Assembly: GCA_000231825.2 (NCBI GenBank) | Contig: JH720303.1 | Span: forward strand, 644,574 to 708,573 | Origin: Tetrahymena elliotti 4EA | Taxonomy: Eukaryota > Ciliophora > Oligohymenophorea > Hymenostomatida > Tetrahymenidae | Reading direction: 5' to 3' | DNA: 64,000 nt | Part shown: one piece after another, positions 40,201-52,819 of the stretch | Layout of the letters: each line of letters opens with the position of its first letter | Position numbering within the stretch: position 1 is the stretch's first letter | Translations under genes and position numbers: made by a program | Notes under the pieces: model-generated | Told to the model about the DNA's origin: nothing | The model's input: only the letters and a program-made list of their open reading frames with translations | Database searches by the model: none

Positions 40201-43200
40201 CTTAAATATTTCATAGTAAGAAAGTCTTCTTAAATTAGCATTTTATTTAAGATCTCTCAAAATAACTTCAAGTTTTTCAAGAGGAAGGCTATCTGTAGGA
40301 TAAAGTCTTATAGGCTGATTGACTAGTTGAGATCTTTATTAAATTTATGAATTACATTTAATTTAATTTATCAGATTGGATAAGTAAGTTACTTTGAGAT
40401 GTTTATCAAAGAGCTTGTAAGTTATTGTTTACTTCTTATGGTAGACCCAACACCAGAACTCTTATTAGTAGTAAAAAAGTTACCAGTATGAGATTTAGAG
40501 AAGACCTAAGAAGCAAATGAAGTTTTTTTAGATATTTAATCTTCAATATAATAATAACGACTTATGAATGTTTCTAAATCAAACTTATCTATATAGCCAT
40601 CTCTATCAATATCAATTAATTCACAATTTTATTAAATTGTTGACTCTTTCAAATTGAAAGGTATTTTTTTTGCAATCATCTATGCAAACACTGGGATTCT
40701 AACTTTTTTCTTGTCTTGAATATTATATGTTTTTCTATTTTCTTTGTTTTCTAGCAAATGAGTAATAAAATCTTCACAATTTAACTTATTTTATTGCATG
40801 TATCTTTTTATCATTTCCACAAGATAGGGTAAAGATTCAATCTCATCACTCATCCTCATCGAATTGTTAACCTTTGAAAAAAGCAAAATTACAATTAAGA
40901 AACAAAACATATTTGCATACCTTTTTGCTGAATTTGCAGTAATCAACTTATCCTTTAGAATTCTTTTCAATATACCTTGCTATTCTTACAACCTCATTAA
41001 GAGTTAAATTTAAATTAGCCTTCATTAGACAAGTTTTAAAATTGGCAATATCCAAAGACCCTTAACTCTATTGATCTAGCTTTTCAAATTCTTAAATCAA
41101 GTATTTGTCATGTCTGTCTTATTTTTCTTCTGGGTACTTGTTGATAAGCTCTTATTTAATTTTTCTATATATTTGTAAAAGCAGAGAGGTATCACTATCA
41201 TCCATTTCACTCTATCCACTAGTGCCTGTTCTAGTAGTATGTTATAAATTAGTTAAGTTCTTTAAATTCTTTCTATCTGCAATTAATTTATCAATAATAT
41301 GCTAAGGTGGTAGTGATGTCTTATCTTCAAAAATTTCAGCTGCAGCATTGTCAGATATGTATTTAGAAATATTGATTTTTTTTAAACCATTTTTAAATTC
41401 ATTTAAAGTAATTTATTCGGAATCTCTATTCAACCCCATAGTTTTAAAGAAATCATCAATAACTAAATTATTTCTCATAATAATATCTTTCAGATACTCA
41501 AGTGACTAGTTTTCTATTAAATATTATTAACACCAAAAATTATCTTAACCATAAAAAATTACCTTTTTTATTAAAAGCACTTTACCACTCTTCAACATCA
41601 ATTTTTTTATCTCTCTTGGAATCAATATGTGAAAAGATCAAAGAGTATTCCTCTTCATTTTCCATTTCAATATCTTATTTATGAAGAGCTGAGATAAATT
41701 GTTCTAAAGTCAATGTTTTCCTGTCTGTTGAGTTTACGCCATATATATATCCAAGCATTTTTGAAAGCAGCTAATTTAAATTAAAAAAATTATCTTGAAA
41801 TCTTAATTTTAGATCAGTAAAAACAAAAAATGAACTTTATAAATAATCAAATTACATCATATGGCTTTATACATTTATTTCTAAGAATGAAATTCAGTTT
41901 TTAGAAAGCTATTTCTTCTTCACTTTAAATTACATTTATGGTTCTGTTGGTTTACTTACTTTTTTGTTAGAATATTGTTAAATTATTAGCAATTCAGAAC
42001 AATAATACCTGTAAGCTTCTCTTGTAGTATTTAATTTGATAGTATCGTTTGTGCTTGAAGCTAAGATCTATTATAATTTATTTGAAAGCTCTTCCTAATT
42101 GCTAGGAGTCCTTCCTTCCTCTAAAATTTAATTTGAATCTATTTAAAGATTATTTTTTAAGTAATTTTCTGCATCTTCTTGTATTTATGCTGTTTGGTAA
42201 TTATCCTCTAAATAATTATTCTAGCTTTTTTAATAGTTCAAGCTTAATTATTTCAGTTTTTCTGATGTCAAATCACTTTGATTCTTCTTTTTTCTGTCTT
42301 CGACATTTAGTTTTAGTAGCCCCTAAATAATATTTCAACAATTTAGGATTTGCATTAACTTATAATTTTACCTTAATGTCTTTTTTAATGAAATCTTAAA
42401 ACTTTACACATGTGATACCCTTCTTTTACATAAACAGTCCTAATGAAGGTATAAACATGTAAACAGATTCTTCTCCCTATTAAATTAAAAATAAATTATA
42501 TTTATTTTATCTAAGTTCTAAGAAAATCTGCTTACATTTCTAATTTAATCTTCTATTCTTCTTATAATTCTTTCTACACTATATTTAACTTCTTCCTTGT
42601 TAAGTTATGAAATACTGGCTATTTCCTAGTAACTGCAAAGAGTTTGTTAAATTTTTCCTGAAGTAGAAGATAAAACTAATGGTCTAATAATCCCACCTTA
42701 ACGATAGACTCCTGATTTAAGGTTTAATCCTTTTGCAAAATCTTTTGAAATAATAAAGACAGGCTCTCTTTCTTCTTTATCTCTATCAAATTCATTTGTT
42801 GTTCCCTTTTAAATTAAGTTACATTTAGTAAACCATAAAAATAAAACAATTATTTTTTACATCAAGATTAACATCCCTAAATGAATAAGTGAAAAGACCA
42901 AATTTAGGTACACTTACTGCTCTACCCTATCTCAAGCTCTTGCAAACATAACTTCCTTTTGAATTTATTTAAATAAATTAGTTAAAATAAATATTTATGA
43001 GTAATTTCAAAAGTAGGCATATATTTATGTTCTCCTTAAATAATAAAATCTACTTCTTATAATTAATAAAATATTTAATTACCAAAGGCTGCCCATGAAT
43101 TGTTTATGGTTTCTTCATCCAAATTAGCTTATAATTTATATAGCCTTTAAATAAATAAATTAAATTGATAACATTTAATATGATATCAAATCAAATAGGA

Positions 43201-43359
43201 AATTAAAGTTCTAATTAAGATGGATAGCTGTGTGATTATAATATAAAAACTAAAAAAAACAAACTTTTGCTAAGATTTCTGGCTAACATTATCTATTGTT
43301 TATTGAGACTAAATACTAGCTTTAGTTTAATTTGATTTAATAGTGATTGTCGTCTCCAT
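37281..43359 (-). CDS. CCDC81-type HU domain protein with many EF-hands, 18 exons
   Basis: Exons read leftwards: 43359-43265, 43144-43083, 42955-42861, 42805-42536, 42476-42372, 42322-42009, 41958-41856, 41770-41563, 41513-40921, 40871-40433, 40322-40012, 39966-39894, 39832-39052, 39000-38755, 38700-38329, 38275-38173, 38120-37932 and 37871-37281, giving 1,649 aa with all phases agreeing. Residues about 40-230 match the paired HU-like fold of the CCDC81 family: VSVPKFGLFTY, then EREPVFIISKDFAKGL, and IPSLGLFMQKKG. After a Gln/Asn linker come at least nine EF-hand-like loops: DSKRDKKIDVEEW, DIDRDGYIDKFDLE (702), DTNNDGFVSFNEFE (805), DCDFDGFISIDDL (901), DQYKKGYIQKHDF (941), DPHKKGYITQDDW, DVNNTGYISNTEF, DEEKKGYMTLEDF (1392) and DLKKDGLIDLDEW (1433). 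About four keep full calcium-ligand patterns; the rest are degenerate. CCDC81 is linked to centrosomes and cilia, so a calcium-responsive basal-body or axonemal role is inferred. Confidence 0.83.
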
Positions 43360-44977
43360 AAATATAACTTAACTCCTATTTTATATGAATACTTATTAAT
43401 TCTTGATTGAAGAATATTGTTTATTTGCTTTATTTGACAGATTAATTGATAAATTCAGTACAATAAAGAGTTGGTGATTTGTAAAATTTTTATTTTGTTA
43501 TATTAATAAAAGTATCAATTAAATCATTGATATTTGAATTTGTATAAGTAGATACTACTATAAATATTACACATTACTGTTGTTAAAAGATCAATTTAAA
43601 ATTATTTTTCGTATAATACTAAGTTGAAATACATAAACAAAGAATAAATATTTAATATTATTTGAACATATTTCTGTTTTGTGAAATACTTCAATAACTT
43701 ATATAAAAAACCAAATTAAACAAAAATCATAATTCTTGAATCTAACTAAATTTTTTAAAATGAAAATTTGAAGAGTTGAAATAAAAAAAAAATAAATTTA
43801 ATAATCTAGTTCTATAAAATGAGAAAAAAATTTAAAATAAGTTAACTGAAAAAAATTTTATCTTTGATTTATTGATTTTAAAGAAATTTTTTAGTCCCAA
43901 AAAAATTAAACATTTTTGGTTTCAAACAAAATTAATTTATGATTATAGTGAGAAAGAAATGAACTATATTTAAATTATTCAAAAATTTCAATCAAAAAAG
44001 TATCTAAAAAGAGTTTTCTTATTTGAAATTTCCAAAAAATGATTTTAAGATTGGGAAAAAAGCTAGAATTAATTTGAAAATGATAAGAAAAGAAAGAAAG
44101 AAAGAGAAATGAATTTTAAACTAAATTATTTCTATTTACTAAGAAAAAATTTATTTTGGTTTGAATTTACAGTTATTTCCAAATAATTAAATTAGAAATA
44201 AAATGTTTTAATACTGATCTGTATTTGTTGATTATTAAGATCAATTTTAATTAATTTTTAAATCCAAATTAATTTATGCTTTTATTAAATTTAATATTAT
44301 TGATTGTGATTATCTCTCACATTTTATAAAATTTACTAATTTTTGTATTGTACAAAATTTAAATTTTAAAGTTAATGAACTTATTTTTTTGTTAACTCAT
44401 TTGTTATTGTAAACATTTTAAATCAAAATTAGTTACAATCTTATTTTTTAGTAAGATCATTTTTTAATTTAAAAACAATAAAGATAAATGAATTATTTTT
44501 TATTACTAAAATTGATCAAATATTTCAAAATTAATAATATGATAATATGCTCTGTTTAAAAAAAATTAATCATTGATTTATCAAATAGGGTTCTAATTTT
44601 ATGGAATGAAATATTCAAGGGTTGTATGAAGTAAAAAATTAGAATGAAATGGTAACACATCTTTAGCTAATAGTAACCAAATATTTAAAAAATAATAAGA
44701 AGTATTTTAATAAATGTTCAATTTTTCCATTTAAACTAATGTAAACCAAACTTTTGAATATAGTAATTAAATTGAAATGATAATAAAATTTAGATTTTAC
44801 AATGAAAGTAATTTATTTTAAACAAATATCGAACAATATTATCCACATCAAAAAAATTAATTAAAAATTGAAAGGTAATCACTAAATTTTTACTAAATCA
44901 AAAAACTAATACAGTATTCAAAATAATAAATATATTAAATAAATATATCATCCTAAGAATTAACCTGTCATCATATT
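43360..44977. other. Divergent promoter region
   Basis: This separates the minus-strand CCDC81/EF-hand gene from the plus-strand acylated-protein gene, so it must hold two promoters. It is A+T rich with long A and T runs and a short GAAA tract at about 44091-44106. No gene is seen. Confidence 0.55.
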
Positions 44978-45807
44978 ATGGGAAATACTTACTGCAGCTG
45001 TAGCAACAGTATAGGTAATCTTATTTTACTGTTACTTTTTATGAAATTTTTATACTGATTTAAACTGCTTTTTATTCTTGAAAAATTTCTTAGCATCTCT
45101 AAAAAAACTTATTTTTTCAAATAACCTTAGAATCATAAAATGACATTGTTTACTCAGATTCAAGCTACAATATATGGGATAATAATCCTGTGAAATCACA
45201 AAATTCTTTGAATTCTTAATTTTCATTCTCTTCAAATATCAATAATAAAGTAAATGGAATAACAAAAGAATAATATGCGCCATCGTCTCCAAGAAATGAT
45301 TAATCTACATCATAAGGATTTTAAGATGGATTAAGTCAATCCTAGATAAATACAAAGCTAGAATAGCTGTAAGAGATGATTAAAAAATAACATTCAATTA
45401 TACAAGAAGAAAGTGAAGTAGATACAATAGTAGAGTTCCCAAAAGAACCATAAAAAGAAGGAAAGCATGCTCAACCATCATTTTTTAGTTAAAAAAAGCT
45501 AAGTCAGGAAGAATTAAGTGAAAAGAATTCTGAGAAATTCAATGTAGCCTCATTTAATTAATCTGAATTCTAATCAAATAAAGAAGGATAATAATAACTA
45601 TAAAGTAAAGCATCATTTCAAAATATTTAAAATCCTTAAAGCAATATAAATACTTAGGTAACAATTGATTAAGATCGAGCATAAACAAATCCACAATACT
45701 CTCTAAAATATATAAAATATGATAATAACTATTATGATGAAGATAGATTATTTTCTATGCAATTTAATAATGAAAATAAAAATGAAAACCAAATATAAAA
45801 TAAATGA
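44978..45807 (+). CDS. Small dually acylatable (myristoyl/palmitoyl) protein, disordered
   Basis: Two exons, 44978-45014 and 45251-45807, phase 1, give 197 aa. The N-terminus MGNTYCSCSNS has Gly2 and Ser6-type context fitting N-myristoylation, and Cys6 and Cys8 suited to palmitoylation; this predicts a membrane-tethered protein (plasma or ciliary membrane). The rest is polar and Gln/Ser/Asn rich, with a short coiled segment near residues 45-65 (KLEQLQEMIKKQHSIIQEE) and a Tyr/Asp-rich end. No enzyme domain is present. The acyl signal is encoded almost alone in the first exon, and the 236-bp intron follows it. The function is unknown; small scaffold or adaptor is an inference. Confidence 0.72.
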
Positions 45808-46761
45808 AATCTCTTAGCAAAAAACAGTTTAATCCTAGACTATATTATAATCTTAATAGATTAATTTACACTTTTCTAATCAAATTAAATTCCTTAATCA
45901 CTAAATAACTAAACTAAATAATCAATATTAAGTTAAAAATTTTCTAAGTTAAAAAGTATTTTTAATTTTTTATCAAACTTTCTGCTTTAAATCTGAGCTT
46001 ATTTCAAGTTTCGGTTTATTTAGGAGAGTTAAATAGTTAATAGTAAAAACAAATACTTATTAAATAGAATCTAAGCTATCTATTATTCAATAAAAATGCA
46101 AATAGAGTTAAATAAAATGTGAAATTATAGAAGCAAAAATACAATTTCAAAATATTATCAAAAAACAAAATTAAATTTATAAATATTTAAAATAATAGTG
46201 AATGAATTTTGATGCATTAATTTCTATAATTAACATATCTGTAAATACACTAATAATTTATTAAATTAAACTATTCCTTATGTTCTTCTTAAATCTATTT
46301 TTATACTTCTCATTAGTCTATTTTGCTTGGATAATTTTATATTATTAATCCATGCATAACTTTTTTAATTTACCTTAGGTCTTTTAAAAAAGATAAACGA
46401 TACAGCCTATTAATTTCAATTTTTTTCTCAATTAAAATTTATTTTTCAAAAATACTTTCTTGTTATTTATTTTTAATCAGAATCTAATTTTCTAGAATTA
46501 CTGGATGGATTTTAGAAATCAATAAAAAGCTTGAATTTCAAACTAAAAACATATTAATTAAATTAGCTTGTAAATCTTAAGCTACTTGTAAAAAATCACT
46601 TAATTTATCAATTAATTTATGCATTTTTTGTTTAAATTAAAAGGAGTGTTTGATAATTAAATGGCATTAAGCAAAGAAAGAATTGATGTAATTTACAATA
46701 AAAAAAATAGTTTAATAAAATACAAAAATTTTTAAACTGTTTATTTATTAAATTATTTTGC
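45808..46761. other. Convergent intergenic region
   Basis: This holds the 3' ends of the acylated-protein gene (plus) and ESF1 (minus). It is A+T rich and no gene is seen. Confidence 0.6.
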
Positions 46762-48960
46762 TCATTCATCATTAAGCTTTCTTTTCTTTCTTTATTCAAT
46801 TTGTTTTTCAAGGATTTTAGAGGAAGTATCTTTATTATAAAATTTGCTTGTTGGATCAATAGCATAGTCTTTAGTTTCATAAATAGCATTGAAACGAGGA
46901 TCATCCAAAGTAATTTTAGCATCTTTTTTATCTTCTTTTTCAACCAAAAGTGCAAGTTAAGCTCTTTGCTTTCTAGTCTCAGCTGTTTCTTCAATATCTT
47001 TGCCTAATTTCTTATTTTTTTATTATCTTATCTTTTCCTTAATTTATTATTTTCTCTCCTTTCTTTTGTCCTTTTCATGTCTTTCCTAAGTTTCAAACTT
47101 AGTTTCATTCTTTCTCTTTTATTTTTCAAGAATTTTGTTTCCAAGTTCATCAAAACCTTAATTGAACTTGATTTCTATTTCTCCTTCTTTTTTCTTTCTG
47201 TTTTTCTTATCAAAATTCTTTTTCCAATTAATGTTATCTATTTCTTATTATTATCTCATAGCTTCTTCTTCAAGTCTAGCAATTTATTCATCACTATCTA
47301 AATCTTCTAAGTGATCGTCTTCTTCATCACTTAAGTTTTCTTTTAATTCATCTTCATCCAAATCGTCATCTCCAGGAGCTACGTATTTACTCCAATCAAT
47401 TTTTTCCAAGTCTTTTTCAGTCATTTTACCATCTAAAAATTTGAATCTATCAATAGGTTGGTCCCAAGTTAATCTAGTATTTGTATGAGCAATACTTCTA
47501 TTAATTATATTCTTAACCTATGTATAAAAAAGAAATCGATTAAATTTTTTAACAATTCAAATCACTCTATCTTACCTATGAGTCAGTAGGAACTTCATCA
47601 CAAGTTTCCTTAGGCTCGTAAGGGAAAACTTGATCTTCAGGAACAAATCTAAGATCAATAGGGATACCAGACATTTCAAATTCCATTCCATCACATTATT
47701 CATAAATCTTTTCAGCTGTTCTTTTGCTATCACATTCAATAACTGCATAATAATATCTCATTCTCTATTTTTCATAATTTCTTAAAGCTACAGGATCTAA
47801 ATCACCTTAATCATCATCAATACGAGCAGTAACTGTGTGATTCAATAAGTTTACTAATTATAAAATATAATATTTAATTTTTATTTATTTTCTCTAAAAT
47901 TTTTTTACCTTTTCTTGATTCGAATAAGCTCTTTTCTTAACGTTTGTTCATCTTTTTAGTAGTTTCATTAGAAAAATCGTCTTCATCTTCATTATCTTTT
48001 TTATTTTTTTTATCTTTCTTAGATTTATTTTTGTCATTATCCTTTTTGTTCTACTTTTTATCTTTTTTATTTGCTTCTTCATCATCACTATCTTCTACTT
48101 GAGTTTCCTATTTCTTCCAAATGTTTTTAGGTCCTTATTCATTCTCTAATTCCATTTATTTCAAACCAAATTCAGATGGGTATACTAATACTCTTTTAAT
48201 GACTCCAGTCTTATCTTTAAAAGAGTTAAATAATAACATGATATCCTAAGCATTAATATTTATCCAGTCATAATTAAGTAAAGCTAATTTGCTTGAAGAG
48301 TTTTCAGAAACAGGAGGTTTTTCATTATTAACACCATAATGGAATTCTTCTTAATCATCAAGTTCATCTTCGAATTCAATATCTTCATCAGTTGAACTAA
48401 CTTCATTCCATTCAAAGCTTCCTTTAATTATGTAAGAATTTATTAATTTAAAATTAAATTATATAAAATTAATTTTGAAAGTATTCAAATTCTCTACCTT
48501 CATGCTCATTTTCTTCATCACTAACATCTTCAAAATCTTCTGAGTTTTCCTCCTCAATTTCAGCTTCTTAGTTACTAGATTCATCTTAGTTTTGCTACTT
48601 TTTGGAATTTTATTTCTTTTTAGAAGTTAGTTCTTCTGAGTCTTTCTTTTTTTAGGTTTTTTCTTTCTTAGATTTCTTGTTAACTTATTCATCTTCTTAT
48701 TGAGAATTTTATTCTTCATCTTCATAATAATATTCTTCCATTTCTTTGTTAATTCCATCATCAACCTCAATCTTATTGCCATATTTATCAGTTTTGGCTT
48801 ATGTTTTAAACTTTTTATCAGTGAAGACAGACTTAAATCTCTTATCAATCTTAACCTTTTTTTACTTATTATTCATAGTTTTAAATCTAGGATCATAAGT
48901 AATTTTTGCAAATCTATCATCGGCTTGTACACCTTATTTTGATTTATTTTGAACACTCAT
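46762..48960 (-). CDS. ESF1: ESF1-like nucleolar pre-rRNA processing factor
   Basis: Four exons read leftwards: 48960-48498, 48421-47909, 47853-47576 and 47517-46762, giving 669 aa. The N-terminus has the ESF1 signature of repeated Asp-(Pro)-Arg-Phe units (DDRFAKITYDPRFKTM, KIDKRFKSVFTDKKF). The centre has the family block LLNYDWININAQDIM, then VLVYPSEFG, followed by [24 protein letters not shown] and the segment ending FPYEP. The C-terminus carries the NUC153-type motif DDPRFNAIYETKDYAIDPTS and a basic end. Between them lie long Lys/Glu/Asp stretches typical of nucleolar proteins. ESF1 is needed for 18S rRNA maturation in the small-subunit processome. Length is close to yeast Esf1 (628 aa). 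It looks intact. Confidence 0.92.
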
Positions 48961-49370
48961 ATTTTAATAGATTAATAATTTCTTTCTACTTATAATTATA
49001 CAAAATAATTGATAAATTTTTAATTAATAATGTGATCAAATATCAAATTTTTAATTAATTTAGAAATTAGACTTATTTTTATCTAATAGACCTCATATAT
49101 TTATATCTATCTATAGATTTGTTTGATAGGTGATTATTTCAAAGATAAAAAAAAGATTTATGTAGGATAAGTAGAAGAATTAGCAAAATTTATTAAAATT
49201 TATTAATTTACTGTAATTCTTTTCAAAAATTAATTCTAACAGAAAATATATTTTTTTAAAATCAGTCTTGTATTATCACAAATTTCATAAAAGATTTTAA
49301 ATTATAAATTAATAACACATATTGATTTACAGTAAATATTTAGGATATTAGATATTTATAATTTATTTTT
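48961..49370. other. Intergenic spacer
   Basis: A short A+T-rich gap between ESF1's start and the 3' end of the next minus-strand gene. Nothing else is seen. Confidence 0.6.
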
Positions 49371-51272
49371 TCAAATAATAATAATTAAAGGATTATCAGA
49401 TTTTCCAGATATTGCTAAATGATTTTGAATTACGCAAATTTATTGAATCTCCTCTAACTCAGTGATTACCAAGATTTTTTTCTATTAATTTACTTGATTG
49501 AAGCTTAAAGAGTTAGAATATGAAACTATAAATCTTTAATTATCTAATAGAAGCAAAGATTAAGGTAAAGACTCAAATGTATTTTCAGTAACTAATTTTT
49601 ATTCAAATGTAATGAGGTTATATTCTCTCAAAGCTATTTTCTTATCATAAGAGCCACTAAGTAAGGTGATTGAGTTTTAATCAATATCTACAGTATTTAA
49701 CAAATGAATCCAGTCAGAATGAGCTTTTATTGTATTAACAAGTTTAAGGTCATCATCCAATTTGTAATGAGATATATCTCCATGCTAATCAGATAATAAG
49801 ATGTGCTGATTATGTAAAAGTTTTGCTCTCAATACATTCTACTTGATATTGTAGCATTTTAGCTACTTATAATCACTTAAACTGTAGACATAAATAGAAT
49901 TTTCAGTTACAACAATTAACTTACTTTGTAAAACATTTTCGTTTATATTAAATTCTATTAATTCAACAACTTTTTCTTGATTGTTTAATTCAATTGTGTG
50001 AATAATTTCCAAATTATTTCCATCTAATAAAACAATTCTAGAATGCTTTCTATTTTATTCTGATGCACTCGCACATAGTAATTAACTACTCTAGGCATAA
50101 GTAATGACATTAATTGGGCCATCAAAATGCTAATTAAGTAAACATTTACTCACACTTTCTGCAACATCAAATAACTCTATGTTTCCATCCCAACCTCCTA
50201 CAATTAATTCTGAAAAAAATATAAATCAATGGTTGTAATCTAAAAAAATGAATAAATCTGCATATTTAAATACCTTTAGAGTAGTAACATCTAGATGATA
50301 TTTGAGGAATAGATATTTACTAAGGATTAAACCTTTGGGGGTATTCTTTTAAAGTATTAGATGTTTTTATTACTTAATAATCTTTCTATAAATCTTATAA
50401 AATTATGGGAAGACAAATATCATTTTGATCTTTCTATTAAGTACTATCATTTTCTATATTTTAATTTTATTCATCTTGAACTTCTTTTTATTCTAGCTAC
50501 TCTTGATCAGACTCTTAAAGATTTTGTGATGGTTCATCTTATATCAGGTTAACTTAAGGATGTTAAGAATTTTCAAAATATCTATTAATATATTCATTTT
50601 ATAGTTTCTTTTATGACTATTTATCTTCATCTTCATCCAGAGGTAAGATTCTTATTTCTAATTTATTCAAGTCTTCTAAAATAGATTTAATGTTGCTTTA
50701 GCTAGAAGACTCTTAACTTTCAATTTTATTTTTTAAAATATCTTCAATATCGACTAATAACTTCTTGATAGAACTATCTAATTTAGAAGTATCTCTTTCA
50801 AAATTTTATTTAACTTATTAGCCAATGAGAGACAAAGCATTTAAGTTCATTTTACAAATTCTCTCTACTTAGTTAGAAAGAGTATAATTATATCTCTAAA
50901 TTCTTAAATAGTATTATAATTATTAGCAGCTAGATATAATATATTTCTAATATTTTTCGTAATTAGCCATTTCACTCTCAAAATCTTTGAATGACTTAGT
51001 AATAGAGTTGATAGTTTCTTATTACATAGCCTGGAAAATCATTTCAGTCTACTTTATGAACTCATCTTTTTTGATGGCAAGACTTTTTCTAATATTTGCA
51101 AATTCAGGAACTTGCTATTTTACTAAATCCAAATTATGCTAAATTTTTATGATTCTATCTTACTCTTCCTTAGAAAGTTATTTTTCAAGTATCCAATCTA
51201 AATGTTGCATATTTTAGCAATAAAAATTAAATTTATCTTCTATTAGGTCACAAGCGTTTCTTATTTTATTTA
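49371..51272 (-). CDS. Coiled-coil plus WD40-like propeller protein, 5' end unresolved
   Basis: The confident exons read leftwards are 51272-50274 and 50209-49371. The first in-frame Met is at 51210, which gives at least 591 aa; the probable acceptor at 51273-51274 and the reading NKIRNACDLIEDKF imply an upstream exon. Residues 1-190 are helical and coiled-coil like (repeated Leu/Ile with many Gln/Lys). Then comes an acidic Gln/Asn linker, and a C-terminal propeller with WD-like ends (GGWDGNIELFD, SDQHGDISHYKL, SGSYDKKIALREY). The design, coiled coil then propeller, resembles TRIM/B-box or IFT/coatomer-like adaptors, but no RING or B-box was found. A candidate upstream exon exists at about 51341-51435 (reading IQKEIKYFQLIKYSYFCCRIQ). 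Confidence 0.7.
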
Positions 51273-52420
51273 CTTAGTTTGTATTTTTTAATAAAAAAAT
51301 ATTTAATTAAAAAAATATGTAAAAAATATCATTAAAACCTATAACCATTAATTAGTAATTGAATCCTACAACAAAAATAGGAATATTTTATTAATTGAAA
51401 ATACTTGATCTCTTTCTAAATAACTAAAACCTAATTACAATTAAGTTAAAAGAAAAATTAAAAATAAAAAATATTTAATTTTTAAAATAGTATTTAAGCA
51501 GATAATTTTTTTTTTTGATAATTATCAGTAATAAAAAGATTTAATAAGAGGGAATAGTATTAAAATCTACTAGAAACCATTATTAGATTATTTCTTGCTT
51601 TAATTTTAAAATTAAGTTCATTAAAGATTAAAACAGCATGACGTAATTTAGATATTTTTCAGGTGTTTGCTTTAATTTTATTCTAATTAAAACCCTCTTT
51701 AAAAATATTTATATAAAATAAATCAAATTGCCTTCTTGTTATGGTTTGACTACTCCAAATATTTGTTTAGCTTTCTTTTATTGGTAGCCATGAAAAAGTA
51801 ACAACTTTTCAAAAACGATAATTTCCTTTTTAAAAACTTTAAGAGACATCATTCCTTATAGAAACCTGCACAATATACAATAAAATTTGTTAAGAATTTA
51901 TTGAAGAATTTTAGAGAAAAAAGATTTTAAATGAAATTATATAAAACAATAATATCATGAAGAAAAAACTAGAATACAAAAATATGACAAAAAAGTGATA
52001 GAATTAAGAGTAGGAATTAATTTATATTTTTTTGATAAGCTAAAATATATGATGCAGTCTTAGATTGGTTATATGACTGACTGATAGAATGAATGACTGA
52101 GAAATTAACCAAGTAAATAGGCTTTCAATAAAGCAAAAATTATACAAAGATTGAGGTATGCAGACAAAAGAAATTAGAAGGGTAAAAGAAATACAAAAGG
52201 TAAGCAAAGATAAATAGAGTAGTGACTATCGATGATTATTGCTAATTTAGTTTAGACTTTGATTTGGAAAGTAATTATAAAAAATTAATCAAAAAAACAA
52301 ACAAAAAATAAATAAATAAGTAATAGGATTAAAAGCTGTTTGAAATAATAAATAAGTTAAGAAAACACATATACATTTGAATAGAAAATTATAAAAGAGA
52401 CATAAAAAGTTTGAAAAAGA
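51273..52420. other. Divergent 5' region with an open minus-strand frame
   Basis: This lies between the coiled-coil/WD40 gene (minus) and the small membrane-protein gene (plus). On the minus strand one frame is open without TGA from ATG at about 51852 into the first confident exon, but much of it reads like translated intron (Phe/Ile/Asn/Lys only). Near 52074-52100 there are short imperfect GACTGA/GAATGA copies. No other gene is seen. Confidence 0.45.
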
Positions 52421-52819
52421 ATGGATCAATAAACGGAAAATTTAAATTTAGATGACAGCTAGATGTCAACTTTTGGAAAGATCATCTAGACCCTTTCTTA
52501 ATCTCACATTTTTGATTTGATTAAGATTGGACTTCTTGCATATTTTGTAATTATTATCATTATGACATTCAACAATAAAAACAAAGCTAAGTAAGGGCGC
52601 TTTAATACCAATCACAGAGAAAGATTGTATAAACGTTTTGTATACTCAAATTTTGAAATTATGCGTGATTTAGATTAGGAAGAAATTTAATTAATGCAAG
52701 AAACATTTGAAAATACTGTTAAAAATGCTAGCAAGCCTGAATAAGTTAAATAACCATCTTTTGCAAATAGAAAAAAAAATAAAAGAGTCAGTTTCCACAA
52801 AAGCACAAAAACCTAATGA
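52421..52819 (+). CDS. 132-aa single-pass membrane protein, unknown
   Basis: Single exon, ATG 52421 to TGA 52817-52819. Residues 1-25 are polar, followed by one membrane segment at about 34-49 (IKIGLLAYFVIIIMTF). After it comes a strongly basic stretch (NNKNKAKQGRF..RERLYKRF), an acidic helix near 80-100, and a Lys/Arg-rich C-terminus. The positive flank after the helix suggests the C-terminal part faces the cytosol or matrix. No family is recognised. The coding frame is less A+T rich than flanks and contains Cys-free, non-repetitive sequence, so it is probably real. Confidence 0.65.
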
